A DNA stretch of 64,000 nucleotides from Lepeophtheirus salmonis (GCF_016086655.4 NC_052134.2:9920001-9984000); one strand, 5' to 3'; positions 1 through 12,891 are shown, counted from the stretch's first letter. The notes: generated by a model from the letters alone, not told the origin. Numbers and translations: made by a program.

Positions 1-457
1 AATGATTGACACCTTTTGGCGATCAAAGTAGTTCCCATTGTGTGCCACGCTGACATGCCAGAAGCTCTGAGAGAATCCAAATTTGGAAGAAAGATGTGGC
101 AGAAATCCTTCTTTAAGAATATTTAAACTGAAAAATACAATTAGGTGAGGTCAGACCTGGAGGAGTGCCACATGGAGGCTGGCTAGAATTATTCCTATTG
201 TTGCTACAAAAGTGTTGGTTCTTCTTTACTGTATGGGTCTATCATTACCTTCTGGGAATTGCAGGCTTTCTGGATAGAGAAACCAAAGGGCCTAACACCT
301 TTGTTGTTGTTGTACCAGGAGTTTCACACTTAGTGAAATGTGATTACTAAATTTTTGTTTCAGCTGACGTTTGGTTGGATAATGAAACCTCGTAATTAAA
401 AATAACGGGGATCAAATCGTAATTAAATCCTACTACAAATTTTGGATCCCCACTCTG
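1..457 (-). mobile_element. Internally deleted mariner, family G, cut by window edge
   Basis: Read on the minus strand, one frame with several stops carries two recognisable transposase pieces. A helix-turn-helix piece around 215-300 reads GFSIQKACNSQK. A C-terminal catalytic piece around 1-190 has a degraded FWPxxxxPSSSPDLNPLDF block (seen as FWPASMWHSSRSDLT) followed by PNLDSLRASGMSAWHTMG. The central catalytic region that should lie between them is missing. The right end, about 423-457, reads inward CAGAGTGGGGATCCAAAATT and matches the right end of the copy at 43589-44185, so both belong to one family. The other end lies outside the window. It cannot encode a working transposase. Confidence 0.62.
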
Positions 458-1381
458 TTGATGGGAACTTGACATAAGTAATATGGCTTGACTTCAGTGA
501 CTCAGTTTTTCTCAATTTCCATACATATGTGACTAATCGTTCAGAAATCATTTTATTGTAGGATGACGCGGGTCTTTTTTATATAGTAATTTTTGTTTAT
601 TATGGCATCATAAGTATGAGCCAGTAACGCCATCATCAATTTATCTCGGGTATCTGCCTTAGTCGACAATAACGGCAAACTATTATCGTACATGAAAGGT
701 GAGCGAGATTTTACAAAACGAATTCATGTAGAGGGTCTTTTAGAATATAGCACCGATTTGTCTCTTATTAAGAACCGATATAACCTTTCCAAAATCTTTA
801 TTTATATTGCTCATAATGTACATACAGAATTAAAACAATATAAAATATTAGGAAGAATTGCATTACTAAAAAAAAGTAAGCTTAATTTAGACTACCTAAC
901 CAATACCTAACAACAATACAAGTATTGACTAACTAATTCATAATAACAAAGGTAAAAAAATGTAAACTGGTGAAAAATTCTTCAAATAAAATAGTATACC
1001 GTTGGACGATCCTCTTCAACTTTGAATACTATCGGAGGGAATCAGAAATACGGTACTGAATCACCTCAAGGGGGTAGGCCCAGAAACTACCATCAATTTG
1101 GGATTTTGAGATAATAATGTAAACAGAATGTATCGTAGAGGCAGATATAATTATTTAGTTTAAATCTTGCCGGCGAATATATATTTAATTAAACTTTTAT
1201 ATATTGTCTTGCTAAAATGTAAAAAAAGGTTTTGAATTATTTTTTTATCAACTATCGATTTTTTGCATCTTTTATCTTTATTAGTGTTCTGAAAGATGAT
1301 GAATTGAATTGTAATTAGCTCTTGAATCATTTTATGTTAAGTGTATTTTTTATGTGTCTCTTTCTATGTTCAGTCTCTTAA
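458..1381. other. AT-rich DNA without recognisable gene
   Basis: I see no conserved coding signal. A 72-codon open frame at 692-910 (plus) has no recognisable motif. Its first codons overlap an AAAG/GTGAGC stretch that resembles a splice donor, but no partner exon is identifiable. The string GTATGAGCCAGTAACG near 616 recurs near 20286, so a short dispersed repeat may touch both places. Confidence 0.5.
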
Positions 1382-1678
1382 TTCTTCTCCAAACTAGAGG
1401 GGACGGGTGTATCCCACCATGGAGAGTTTGAAAAATCTTTGCTTAATGATTTACTAAAGACAGTTTCTAGTAATATATGCGGAATTGGAGGGCCTGAACG
1501 GGTTTTATCTGATCCTTGGATCCGGAACAGTATTTTAGCCCTTAGCCCTAATGTATTTATGAAATTGCTCAAAATAATGCTATTTGATTGGACTGACGGA
1601 GATTATCACTTGGTTTTTGAAATACTCATCACAACTTCTCAGACGATAATCAAGGTTGATGGGATCATCAATCCCTAA
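1382..1678 (+). CDS. Unidentified 98-codon open frame, coding-like composition
   Basis: This frame stays open for 98 codons with no ATG near its left edge; the first internal start-like codon is TTG at 1439. The translation is mixed in composition, with few low-complexity runs, and contains GGPERVLSDPWIRNSILAL and FDWTDGDYHLVFEIL. The stretch is visibly richer in G and C than its flanks. I recognise no family. It could be an exon, a piece of the mariner relic that starts about 190 bp downstream, or chance. A pyrimidine-rich tract ending in CAG at 1371-1373 looks like a splice acceptor, but the frame hits a stop at 1379, which argues against a simple exon starting there. Confidence 0.2.
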   Translation, partial: FFSKLEGTGVSHHGEFEKSLLNDLLKTVSSNICGIGGPERVLSDPWIRNSILALSPNVFMKLLKIMLFDWTDGDYHLVFEILITTSQTIIKVDGIINP

Positions 1679-1864
1679 GACAGGCAACACATAGTCTGTT
1701 ATAGATAACAATGATGTACAATTAATAATCAATGACAAATCACAAACTCTGACATATGTAACACCACTTTGCTAACAATGCATTATACCAAGGAATCAGG
1801 AAGAAGCTGGAGGACTCGAAGAACCATCAGAGGACTAGTTCGAAGTTGTAGAGGTCACAAGAGG

Positions 1865-2240
1865 ACTCTATAAAAGTCAAATTCACTGAGTTCCTCGTGA
1901 AAGTGCGCACCATCATGGGCTGGTGGCTGGGGGCACCATTGGGTGTGGAAGCAGGACTCTGCCATGTTTCCAAAAGGTATCTTGCCTGGATTATTGAGAA
2001 ATACTACGATCTCGTGACCAATTACCAGTCGCCCAAAGCTTAATCTAATATATTATTTTGTCTGGGGCTAGTTTGAGGATCGCAATAATAGACGTCCCAC
2101 ACAATTCAGGCAAGTCTTGTGGTCGCCATCATGGAGGACTTTGCATATATCCCCATGGACCTCTTTGTCAAGGGATTTTCCTGCTTCACAGGACGTATGA
2201 AGGTGGTGATTGAGGCTACAATGATTTTATTTATCATTTG
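1865..2240 (+). mobile_element. Mariner transposase relic, catalytic C-terminal half
   Basis: Two plus-strand frames together give the familiar order of a mariner catalytic domain. The block around the second aspartate reads KQDSA at about 1949 and passes by frameshift into CHVSKRYLAWIIEKYYDLVT. Next come YFVWG and FEDRNNRRPTQ at about 2050-2100, and then the C-terminal signature VVAIMEDFAYIPMDLFVKGF followed by GRMKVVIEA. The usual SPDLNP motif before YFVWG is degraded. At least two frameshifts and two stops make it non-functional. I could not see terminal repeats, so the ends are approximate. It differs in sequence from families A, B and G. Confidence 0.7.
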
Positions 2241-3524
2241 AAATAAAAATACTAAATTAAAGATTTTATGTTGTTTTTTTTTTCATCTTCGACACATGTA
2301 TTATACACCTCCTAACAATTATTGAATAATATCTCCATAGCTGAAGGAATTGTCTAACAACTACCAATGAATATAGGGCTTAGGGAAAGTTACTTTATAC
2401 AAAAAAGGTAATGACGTGTAAGTATAGTTTTAACTTAATTATATATTTAATTAAATAGAAAAATTGTAAATTCTGAGAGGTTTCATATTTTTTAAGAATG
2501 TATGGGTAAATTCCATATTATCTCTGAAAAGGAATCCCATTTACTAGCATCTTTCTTTTCTTTTCAAAAAGGACCTCCATTAATTGATTTTTTTGATTGC
2601 CAAGAAGGGATTATAAGGGATAAGAATATCCCCTCAAATTTGTATATAGCACAGTGTTGACTAAATATATACAAAGCTATGTATATTTATTCAAAAAAGT
2701 TAAGGGGTAAACTATATCAACTGATATTCTTATTTAAGAACTTTGTGTGATTATTGATAAGTAATATTAGAAATAGGTAATAATATTTATCGGTACAATT
2801 AAAAAATAATTTAATTTGACCAGAAATATATATTTCAAATAATCTTAAATAAATTAATTATTCTTCACTTTTGAAAATTCCTAATCGATCCATAACAAAA
2901 ATCAATTGAACAAACTGCTCATTTTATGGCGATCTTTAGAATTTTTTTAATTACTTTTTTTTGCATACTTGCACAGCTTTTTTTGCATAAATTTGGTGTC
3001 AAGTTTATTTCTATATAAAGTCATTTTGAGAATTTTATCGGGATTTAGAATTTTTGTTATAATATATAATAAAAATATATACATTTGGGAGCTCGCAAAT
3101 CGAACTTGATTTTTTTTCATTACTTGAACAACTTATTTTTTAATTTCAATATTATTCATATTCCATATTAATTTTTGTACTTTGACCAATGGCATTTTTT
3201 TCAGTATGAAACATAATGCATTTTTGTCAAGTTTGTTTATGAATTATATGTACCAACAAGTGAGAGAATGACATCAATACACCATTCAAGGAACTTTTGA
3301 TTTCATAGGTATTTTATTGATGGATAACCAAAAAATGCGATGTTCTAAATTATCCATACCCGTGAGAATGATGTCAATGAAAATTTGTCAAACGTCTTGA
3401 TCTTTGCCTTATAGTTATTTCAAGATATCTTAACAGAATAAGTACCTATTCTGGTGACCAAATGTCAATAACATCTTTGTAGAGGTGTACAAATAGTATA
3501 ATAGTCGCACTCAATTTTTGTGTC
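2241..3524. other. AT-rich DNA, nothing recognised
   Basis: Low-complexity A/T-rich sequence with dense stops on both strands. I see no transposase, retroelement or RNA gene signal. Confidence 0.5.
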
Positions 3525-3735
3525 ATGGTGAAGATGAAAGAGCTCAGTGAGGGCCTGCGTCAGCGTCTTGTGAATGCCTACACTGAAGGAAAAGGTTACA
3601 AAGTCATGTCAAAGAAAGTATGATGTCGCTGTGGCGACTGTCCAGAGTATAATTAACAACCACAAGATGTTCAATACTATAAAAACCTCAGCGGGTGTGG
3701 TAGGAAGCTCAAGGTGTCCCCTAAGCTTTCCTAAA
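3525..3735 (+). mobile_element. Tc1-type transposase N-terminal remnant
   Basis: An ATG at 3525 opens MVKMKELSEGLRQRLVNAY, the start of the first helix-turn-helix typical of Tc1-like transposases. The frame breaks near 3612 and resumes one base over as YDVAVATVQSIINNHKMF, the recognition helix and linker, followed by a degraded GRGRKPKVSP-type AT-hook-like stretch around 3690-3715. Only about 65-70 of the roughly 340 residues of a Tc1 transposase remain; the catalytic domain is absent. No terminal repeat is visible. The frameshift and loss of the catalytic part make it a fossil. Confidence 0.72.
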
Positions 3736-3829
3736 TATTATACCGAAATATCAACAAGAATCTTATCTGGTTAGCAGGTAAACCTTGATCAATAAGGTAG
3801 TTCCTCAGGGGGGAGGGCTGTCCATTGCA

Positions 3830-4817
3830 CCAATCTACTACCGTAATTATACAAGAGCTTTTAATCTCCAGGAACACTATCTTTTATCCACCAATGCATC
3901 ACTGAATCTACACACATCAAAGGAAACATATTAAATCTTGTCATCTCTAATTTATAATGTAATATTAAGACCGAGGTCAAGAAGGAGGTGTTTCTTTCAT
4001 ATCACTACCCCATTTTTATTGTTTTATTGATGCTGATTACATCGTTAATTTGAAAAAGCCACACGAGTCACCCACCTACACTCTAAATTTTTAAAATGCT
4101 AATTACATAGCAATCCAAACAAGCTTATTACCCATTGACTGGATTTCACTCTTCTCCGCTCCCAATATATCCACGAACATGGTACCAGGTGTCGAGGATA
4201 TGTGGTCTACATTTCGTGATATAATTCACTCCCTTATTGATAAGTACGTTCCCAACAAAAAATCTCATCATAATAAGGACTCTCCATGGACTAATCGGAG
4301 CATCATCGCATTAGCAAAGAAGAAAAGAAAAGCCTGCTGTCAATACAAAAAATTCCTGTCTCCTCAAAACTTAAAAAAGTATAAAGCTCTCCAAAATGAT
4401 ATTAAACTTATTGTGTCTTCGAATAGACGTAAATTTGAAAATAAATTGTTAGCTAACTTTAATAAAAATAACCACAATTCTGTTTTCTCTTATATGAAAC
4501 ACAAATTGTGGTCGTTTAATGAGGCGTTTAACAAATTTGAATTGGATGACAGTACTCGAATTAGTGATGATCATAGCATTATAAATCTTTTTAACAACTT
4601 ATTTCACTCAGTTTACTCAGCAGATTCTGAGACTCCCTACATTTATCAACCACTCCCAGATGACCGTCCTCACCTATCCAAGATTTTCTTTGCAGAATCT
4701 GTTGTCCTAAAAGCCATTTTCTCCCTCCACAATTCTTTCTCGTCGGGTCCTGATGGTATTTGTGCCTTTTTCTTGAAGAAGCTTAGTAATGTTATTTACT
4801 TCCCTCTTATTAATTGA
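3830..4817 (+). mobile_element. Non-LTR retrotransposon fragment (endonuclease end to reverse transcriptase start)
   Basis: This is part of ORF2 of a Jockey/CR1-like LINE. At about 3890-4020 the frame reads STHIKGNILNLVISN and then SYHYPIF, matching the THxxGNxLDLV and SDHxPI motifs that close the APE-type endonuclease. A frameshift lies just before 4095. From there 241 codons stay open to the stop at 4815. They cover IDWISLF, then WSTFRDIIHSLIDKYVP, then SPWTNRSIIALAKKKRKA, the normal endonuclease-RT linker. It ends in SSGPDGICAFFLKKL, the first reverse transcriptase block. The catalytic RT palm is missing, so the copy is truncated at both ends. The surviving open frame suggests it is younger than most mariner relics here. 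Confidence 0.82.
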
Positions 4818-7800
4818 GTTATTTGTGTTTCAAATAATTTCATTAACATATTAATTTAGGAAAATGAATTAATTATTTTGGTATTTTAGAAATTGAAGAA
4901 ATTAACTGACTTTTATTAACTGTAGCATTAAAAACTTTGGAGTTATATTGCAGCTAGTTTAATTTAAAAAAATATTTTTTGAAAACATTTTTTGGCAATA
5001 ATTTGTTCATTACAAACACACATAAGAATAACTGAATGATTTTAAAAAAAGAGTCTGTTCTCTAAAATAAAATCACGCCTACTATTTCCATAGTCTAATT
5101 GCCGAGTATTATAAAAAATGATCTTATGTTGTTGCACACTGTATAGTTATAAAATTTATATTTCTTTTAAATAAGATTCCTTACTCAGTACAGATATGTA
5201 CAAAAATTTCTAATTCTTCACGTAAAAAATATATATATAAACAAATAACCACGTTAAATACATCTAATGACAAAAAGGAATTAATAAGGACATAGGAAAA
5301 GCAAAAACATTAATATAAATTTAATATCATGTTTTGTATCATCAAAATATAGCTTGTAAATAATTTCAATGATGTTATTAAATACATATTAATATCTTTT
5401 TTAATATGGGTTGACATTAATTGTCATTATTAATATATCTATACCTAATATTGAGGGAATTAGTGTTGAATGGGTCTAAAAAAGACCATAGTCCTATTAG
5501 TCCGGTCCCCGTAATTAATTTGGTGAGTTCCAAATCCGGTTTTTCTCAGTCATTTATGGTAACTTCAACAGTTTAAATGACGCAGTTTCTAACTGAAGAA
5601 ACATAAGATAGTTTTTTCTATTTTATTAGAAGTAGATTATTTGTCTATTAAAAGTAGAACAAAATATGGAATTATTTGAATATAGCAACGTAACTTATTG
5701 AACAATGCACTCGGGGCGAAATTATTCTGTTAAACGGTCACTCCTAGAGAAGGAAATATTAACATAAAACTTCATAATAAACATGAAATTTATCGTGTAT
5801 TTTTGCATTGCACTGATTTTTAATGTATTTTTTTTATTCCGCTAATTTTTATCTCCTCTGCAATCAAAACAGTCCTTAAATGACGGTCGACTCAACTATT
5901 TCCATTATTTTATTCACATTTGTGACAATTATCTTTTCAAAACCTGGTGCATCTATGAATCAAATTACTGGAACAGAATCGAAGAAACCAAAATTGAGCT
6001 TTATTTCCTGTTACAGTATAAAGACTGTATTTTTCTCTTTGTTGGTGTTCATCTTTGACACACGCTCAAACAAAACTGGTCGAGCAATCACACAACAATA
6101 AACATTTTTTTATATAATATAAATATATATAGCATATATAGACGGAGGATACACATTACTATTGAATCTATTCGAAAAATAATGAATTTTTTTTTTGCTA
6201 TACGTATTATATATGAAATACATGGAGTTGAAAGACAATTTTTCTAAATCAGATTGAGTAACTTTAATACTAGTTAACGTTTACTTATTAGTTATTTACT
6301 TTGATACATTTTTTTACAAATCTGATTTTATTTTAATAAAATTCTGACATACTATGTACATATATCAGTTATAACTATCAACTCAATAAACTTCTTGCAC
6401 TAAACAAGGAAGGAAGCAATATGTTACATGAATATTTTTTAATTAAACAGACCCTAAGCATATGTGTATGCGTATTTTGTGGAAGAAGCTTTCAGAGTAA
6501 TAAATTACCTTGACGTGAACAACTAAATAACTTAGACATATATGTATTATCAAATAAATTTGCTAGAAGAATATATTAGCAACATTGAACATTAATGTTG
6601 GTTGGTGTAGAATGTTGTTTTTAGTATTGACACAGTTCCACTATTGAAAGCAAAAACAGGAAGAAGAAATCAGTATGGTTTCTAAGTAGAAAGTTATTGG
6701 TAATTAATTTGTCACTAATAATCTGAAGTTATGAAAAAACAACTCTCATTGTACACAAGAAAATAGTTATTTATTTGTTAAAAAATGATGTTAATTTTGA
6801 TGAACATCATTTTAAAAATCGTCTTTAGAAATAATTAATAAATATAATTTATATTATAAAAATTTATTAATGAAATAGTGAATTTAATAATTATTATTTA
6901 TCTTCAATTAATTCAACAATATTATTTACAGAGGAAATAATGGTTTCCCATAATTGGATTTTTTTATTACTGCTTTATTTTGGTAGGTAGCTTCTTCTAT
7001 ATTTTTTCGATATAATTAAGAGAGAAAGAAGGATGCCAAAATTTTAGAAAACATTTTTTCATAAGAAACCTTTGAAGGAAACTCCAATTATTATTCTACC
7101 AAAATAATATTTTAAAATGTTTAAAATAGAAATATTATTTTTGCTTTCAGAAAAATCGGCTAATAATTTTTCTTACCCTATAAATCAGAATTTCACTAAA
7201 AATTATTCTGCCTCTATTTAATTTTCTTAAGAAAATAATATTCAAATAAGTATAAAGTAAACATAAACTAAGATTTATTAAGATTGCACAAAAAAACAAT
7301 TTATAATATATACTTTTTTTAGATTATTTGACATACTCTTATTAGTTTTAATATTTAATGATAGTATCTATATAGAACAATTTGACTTCGACTTCAAATA
7401 AAATACCATTCACTTAATTAGAATATATATTTAGTAATACCAAAATAAATAAACAGGCAGATCCAGAGATTTGATAGACAAATAAGATCAAGAAGTATTT
7501 CCCGTCAATGGAGAGGATTATAATTGCTTCCGAGACGTAATCATTGAGCCACAAAAGGATGCCTTGGTTCTTTTTCCTCACTACATATATAATACTTTGT
7601 ACTTTAGAGATTCAACTCTCAACCTATCCTTATACCGTGAGAACGTGACAATGAACCAATCTGAGGGACTCCGTCTTAGATTAAATTGTATCTCTTACTT
7701 CTTCCTTCACTATCCTAAGGACCGGGGCAATTTTCACACATTCGTAGAATAGATGAAACTAGGTTTCCTGTTCTGTATGGCAAAAATAACCATTTCCCTC

Positions 7801-8203
7801 TTTAGGATCTGCCGTGGACTTGTTTGTTCATATATAGGATATTCCTAGTCTATACCTTAATCATTTTTGACGTATATCAGTGAAGTGGGTCTTCAAAATT
7901 ACGTTTGAATCTATATGCTTCATGGCATCTCCTAGACCAAGTTATCATTTTTACTTAACAATACTATAAATAAGGCAAGTTTAATAATAATATATCCTAA
8001 AGTGGTAAGGAACCCCCCCTAAAGATCAAAGGTGCGGTTTACCTCCTATGATCGTATTCCATTTGTTGAGTTTACTCAACTTCTGTCTCTTTTAATTTGT
8101 TCGAACAAGGAACATAGATTATTAAAAATAATAGCATCAACTCATCAATATACGACTGTAGTAGTTTATATGTTTGTGATCCAAACACGTCTATGGATCT
8201 TTT
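4818..8203. other. AT-rich DNA, no recognised gene
   Basis: I see no conserved protein motif, RNA gene or terminal repeats. Short open frames at 5880-6101 and 7564-7752 (plus) have no recognisable domain. The first begins with a hydrophobic stretch resembling a weak signal anchor, but nothing else supports it. Small A/T runs are common, for example around 5231 and 6112. Confidence 0.5.
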
Positions 8204-8390
8204 TTATTTCGACAAAGTGAATTTAGTAACAGCCTTGTTGCCATCAGACAAAGCCAACTCAAAGGGCAGGAGACGTCGGACAGCAGTTTGAATTTCTCTT
8301 GCGTGGTTACAGATCTCTTGTTATAGTGAGGGAGATGAGAGGACTCGGCGGTGATTATCTCAAATATTTTCATTGCTGGGTGTTCCTCAT
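8204..8390 (-). pseudogene. Histone H2B pseudogene, 3' half
   Basis: The minus strand carries the C-terminal half of histone H2B, the nucleosome core protein that pairs with H2A. From about 8388 to 8310 the frame reads MKIFEIITAESSHLPHYNKR, corresponding to the H2B histone-fold helix and the SRLAHYNKRSTITSRE region. A frameshift near 8307 follows. The next frame then reads REIQTAVRRLLPFELA and GNKAVTKFTLSK, with a stop at 8204-8206, the normal H2B end. Intact H2B is about 120 residues; only about 62 remain and the N-terminal tail and first helices are missing. A retrocopy or a decayed member of the histone cluster are both possible; no other histone gene is visible nearby. Confidence 0.85.
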
Positions 8391-11300
8391 AATTTATTTA
8401 ATTTTTAGAATAAAATGAAATTAACTACTACCCATGATCTGCTTTTAACAATTTGTGTTGTATAACTTTTATTGTATATTTATTTTGTAACTAGAATTAG
8501 GAATAAAATTAATTAAAAAAATATCTACATTTTGTTATCCCAATTTAGAATTGTAGGGACACTAATTTCTTTTTACGGCTTAAAAGTTATTTTTCCTCTT
8601 TTTACACATCATTTGATAGTTCTATTTTTAGAGTGGTACTGATAGATTATACTTAATTGGATGCATCTTAATATACTATTTACATGTATAAGCAAAAATT
8701 GAATTTTGAAAATTATTTAGAATTTTTTAATATTTTTTGCAATTAGAACTTCTTATGTGTAGAGTTGTTCGTGGAGTGTTTGCAAATCCTAGACTAAAAG
8801 AATGGAAAGACAACTGACAAAAATTGATACAATACTTTTAGAAGTGCTATTAGGGATTTATAAATAAATTAGTAGTTGTTGCTGACAAATATTGGATAAT
8901 TTACACAAGGACTCTGATACTAAATAACGAAGAGGCTACAAAAAAAAGTCCACCTTTTAATTTTTGGTAACCTCAACACACTAAATGAAAACAAAAAAAT
9001 TAAGGTAATTAGACTTTTATATTTTTCTTATTGCAAAATGTTAATTATTATGGGCGTTGATTTTGTAATAGATAAATAAATATTATTCAGTATAAACATT
9101 GAATTGAATTCATTGATTTATGTAAACTAACATTAAAAACAAACCTAATGTACTTTTTTTGAGTTCATAGTACACTATTGCTTTGAATATTTGAAGAATC
9201 AACTTATAAACACAGCTGGAAAGAAAAAAAAATCTTTATTTTTGTTTATTTTAAATCCCCATTGTGCACTGCGGAATGCATCACTTGCTTTATTGACATG
9301 TCCTGATGCCAACATTCATATTGTTATCACATAAATATAATTACCATGAATCTGTTTCGTTATTATGAAATACACGCAATTTCATCGTATATAAAAAACT
9401 AATAATTTATCAACGTGTTTGATACTTTTGCGCTTAACTATTTTGTCTCAGGATATTCTGCTCTTAAAATTTTTTAAAGTTAGATATAATACTTGATTTC
9501 TGTGTATTTTTGATTAAATTTAATGTTCTTTTCAATTATTTTTAATCAATGTGTAATACTATTTAAAATATTAAATGATTGTTTTCTGTTGAAATAGTAA
9601 TGTAGTTATGCTCCAAATTTTCAATACATGCTACCAAAAACTTAGATATACAACGAGTTTCAACTAGAGACAAAAGGACTCATATAATAATTAATGAATA
9701 AGTGAAAACAAACAAACACGATAGTGATTCGAATGGAAGAAATGATTATTAATTATTCTTATTCAATTATCATTAGACATTATGAATTATTTGTATTGGA
9801 AAATACTAGTGGATTGACAAACTAGCATTACGTAAGGCTAGAGCAATTATTTTTATATCATTATGATCCAATATTTGCTAGTGTAGTAATTTTTGATAAG
9901 AAATAGGTTTCATGAAGAGACGAAGACACTAGTTCTCATCGTTAATAATTTAATAAAATGTAAAAAAATATACCTAAATATAGACACGTTTACTGTATAA
10001 GGTAATTATGTAATTTTTCAGTGGAAAAATACAATTCATAGCCTGGAATTGGGGGGGAAGGGAGAGAGAACAGAATATAAATATAGAGATAGACGACGGA
10101 GGGACGTATAATGTGAAATGTATAGTGTGTGAGAGCCTGGTGGACTGAGTCAACAATTTATAGGGAAAAGAGTGTGCCTTTAAATTCTTGCAAAGTTAAT
10201 GAAATTATTTATTTGATTTCACTTTAATAGGATAAAAAAAACTATAAGTAAAAAATCTTGGGATGAAATCTCCTCTTCTTCTTCCAGTATTAATAATGAT
10301 TAAGTTCATAAGTAAGAATAATCAAAATACCCAATCAAGTCAAATTCCTTTCACTTTTGTTCTGTTTTAAATTAAATCTTGATTTTTTTCCATTCATTTA
10401 TTAATATTAATTCATATTAAGATACACTTACTACGAGTATCAAAGTTCAAAGATATATATATATTTATTATATATGTATTTTTGAGTAAAACATCATTTT
10501 TATTATTGGAAAAACTGAACTGGAATGCAAAAAAAATTGTTGCCTCAAACAACAAGAGTGTAGATATTAGAAGGCGGATATAATCTTCCAGGATTTTAAC
10601 TGTAAGGAAATTTTTGAGTGTACAGAGTCAAGTTTCAGAGTTACAAGAAATAATTTAATATGTTATTTATTGAGAATAACCATATTACTACAATTGGATC
10701 AATCGTTTTGTTCTTAAATAAATCTTTATATTAAAAATCAAAACTTTAGTACATAATTTTTCATCAAACCCGTCGTGAAAAAGGATAATAGTTTTGTTTA
10801 TTCTACAATATGAGACCTTAACTTGATTGATATTATAAAAGTGAATAAATATTTAAGTGGGCTTGGGTATTTATTTTGTTTATCAGCAATTTTTATATCT
10901 CAGGAAGAGGGTTATCCCCGGGTTATTTTATTTTCTAAGGACAATGTTATCCTAGAACCTCTGAACAAAAATCAAGATTTTACTATCGTTATATGTGATT
11001 TTTAATTCCTAGTTGTTTTACCTATATGATGATTTTGATAGTATCCTAATTTTTATAGCAGGAATAACAGTTCTAATATTTTACATCAATTTTATTACGG
11101 TCATAAATTTATGCAAATGGTCCACATTAGCTCTAATAGAAGTTTATTTTATATATATATTAACTATGTTTATCCATTACAGATCATAAATCTTTGGAAG
11201 TTTATCCATTAATTATTATTGTCTTACAATTACAAAGAATCTAAGTAACTTTTTGTAAATAAACAGTCGGATGGATCCTAAAAAAAAGGATTCGATACTT

Positions 11301-12584
11301 TTCATTTCTTGAATAAATTATTAATCATTGAATTAATACAAAAAATGTATCTGAATTTTATGTGAAAATATTAAACTACATACAATGTGTCCAGATCTTT
11401 GAGGGTATAGAAAATTCAACCATTTTGTAATTACGTGAAAAAATTGCCAAAATCAATATTTATCTATATTCTAAAAGAGACAATATCTTTGAATATATAC
11501 AGTGTTAAACCCTGCAATGAGGCATTAACAATCATATCTGCAATGCTGTGGTGCATTCATTCAAATAAATTATCGCTATTTTACGCAGACGACTAGCTTC
11601 CGTAGTGTGCAATCCATATTCTTAGCTTTCAAAAATATAATTATTTCAAAATTTTACTTCAATATCCACATTGTCTTTAACAATATTTTTATTAAATATC
11701 TTAGTTTAATACAATATTTATACATCTTTGATATTTAAACTTTCTTATACAATCCAAACCATATAGCACAGTTTAGCGCTGAATTTAAAATATTCCTGAC
11801 TTACCAGATAAGGGGATTTTTCAGGTTTAATCAATTTGCATTCTCAAAATTGCAATGGTCTGGAGCAGATCGCAACAAGGGCACTTATCTTGTTTAACGA
11901 TTGTTGAATAAATAGTTCATTGATCGATGTCATTTCTGCTTAATCAAACACTTTTGCTTAGCTGCCAAAACTGTGTCCTAAACAAAATTATCAAAATTGC
12001 TTTGAAAACACATCATCATCGTCTTTAACTGAGTGTTTTAACATATTTTTTGGAGCAATGTTTTGTTATAGTAACTTGAATTTTCTTGACTGAATTACTT
12101 TTCTCATAGTTCATACTATGACTTATATAAATGTTTAATTTGTTTTACTCATGATTGATTATGTAACTTTCAGATTACGTTCGAACAAGGTCGGTAAGAA
12201 AATTTAAATTATGACAGTAAAAGTGAAGTTATGTGACTTAAATTATATTGATCATCAGGGTCAATGAGATTTATTATAAATGAAAGGTGAAAAACTGTTA
12301 AAAATGTTTACTCCTGCCAAGTTTGTCTAGGTTCAAGGTATTGTCTTTAATGTAATTTCAAGTATGAAGAAAATGTTAGTCTTATTTATATGGTATAAAA
12401 AAACATAAGCATGTCTTCTAGACAACAGGGATATTTGTAATAATTGCAAGTTCAGCCAATTATTGCTAATTCTCAAATTTTCTATAATCAGCTCGTCGAT
12501 ATATCCATAGGTCACATGCATTGTCAGTGGTGTAAGAGTAGCTTATATATTTGTAAGATCTGAATTACTTGTACCTATATGGTA
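8391..12584. other. AT-rich DNA, no recognised gene
   Basis: About 4.2 kb without a protein, RNA or repeat signal I can name. A purine-rich patch lies at about 10050-10105, including a run of seven G and several GAGAG steps, and a TA-rich microsatellite-like patch lies at about 10454-10480. A 60-codon frame at 10823-11005 (plus) starts with TTG and has no recognisable motif. Confidence 0.5.
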
Positions 12585-12740
12585 GTACCAGTGAAGCTAT
12601 AAGATACAGAAAATACACACAAATCCAACTCCGTATCTTGCAACGACAAGTACAGGATTTAGCACTATTTCCATCTTCCTTTCTTACCTGAGTCCACCAA
12701 AGACCTTGATTGATAATTTCCAAAAAAATCTTTGGTGTTT
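12585..12740 (-). repeat. Interspersed repeat family D, partial copy
   Basis: On the minus strand this piece follows the family D order: a TTTGTTGGACTCAG-like block at about 12685-12700, then TTGCAAGATACGGAGTTGG followed by ATTTGTGTGTATTTTC. The same ATACGGAGTGRGATTTGT block is clear in the copies at 16515 and 57325. The open frame at 12565-12774 (minus) is produced by this repeat and is not a gene. Confidence 0.5.
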
Positions 12741-12891
12741 CATGACCCCATGCACTTGTAATTATTACATGCAATGATGTTATCTCTTCAATTCACTTTT
12801 AAAATTTATTTTTACAAATGGTTATTGTTATAATTTATTTCTTACCATAGAGCAAATTCATATAAACATTGATTGTATTGACAATAATATA

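Noticed and set aside
5880..6101. 73-codon frame with hydrophobic start as a secreted peptide
   Set aside because: The hydrophobic stretch lacks a clear cleavage site, the rest is unremarkable, and no splice or expression evidence is visible.
12565..12774. 69-codon minus-strand frame that looked protein-like
   Set aside because: Most of it is covered by a family D repeat copy, and the frame is not conserved in other copies.
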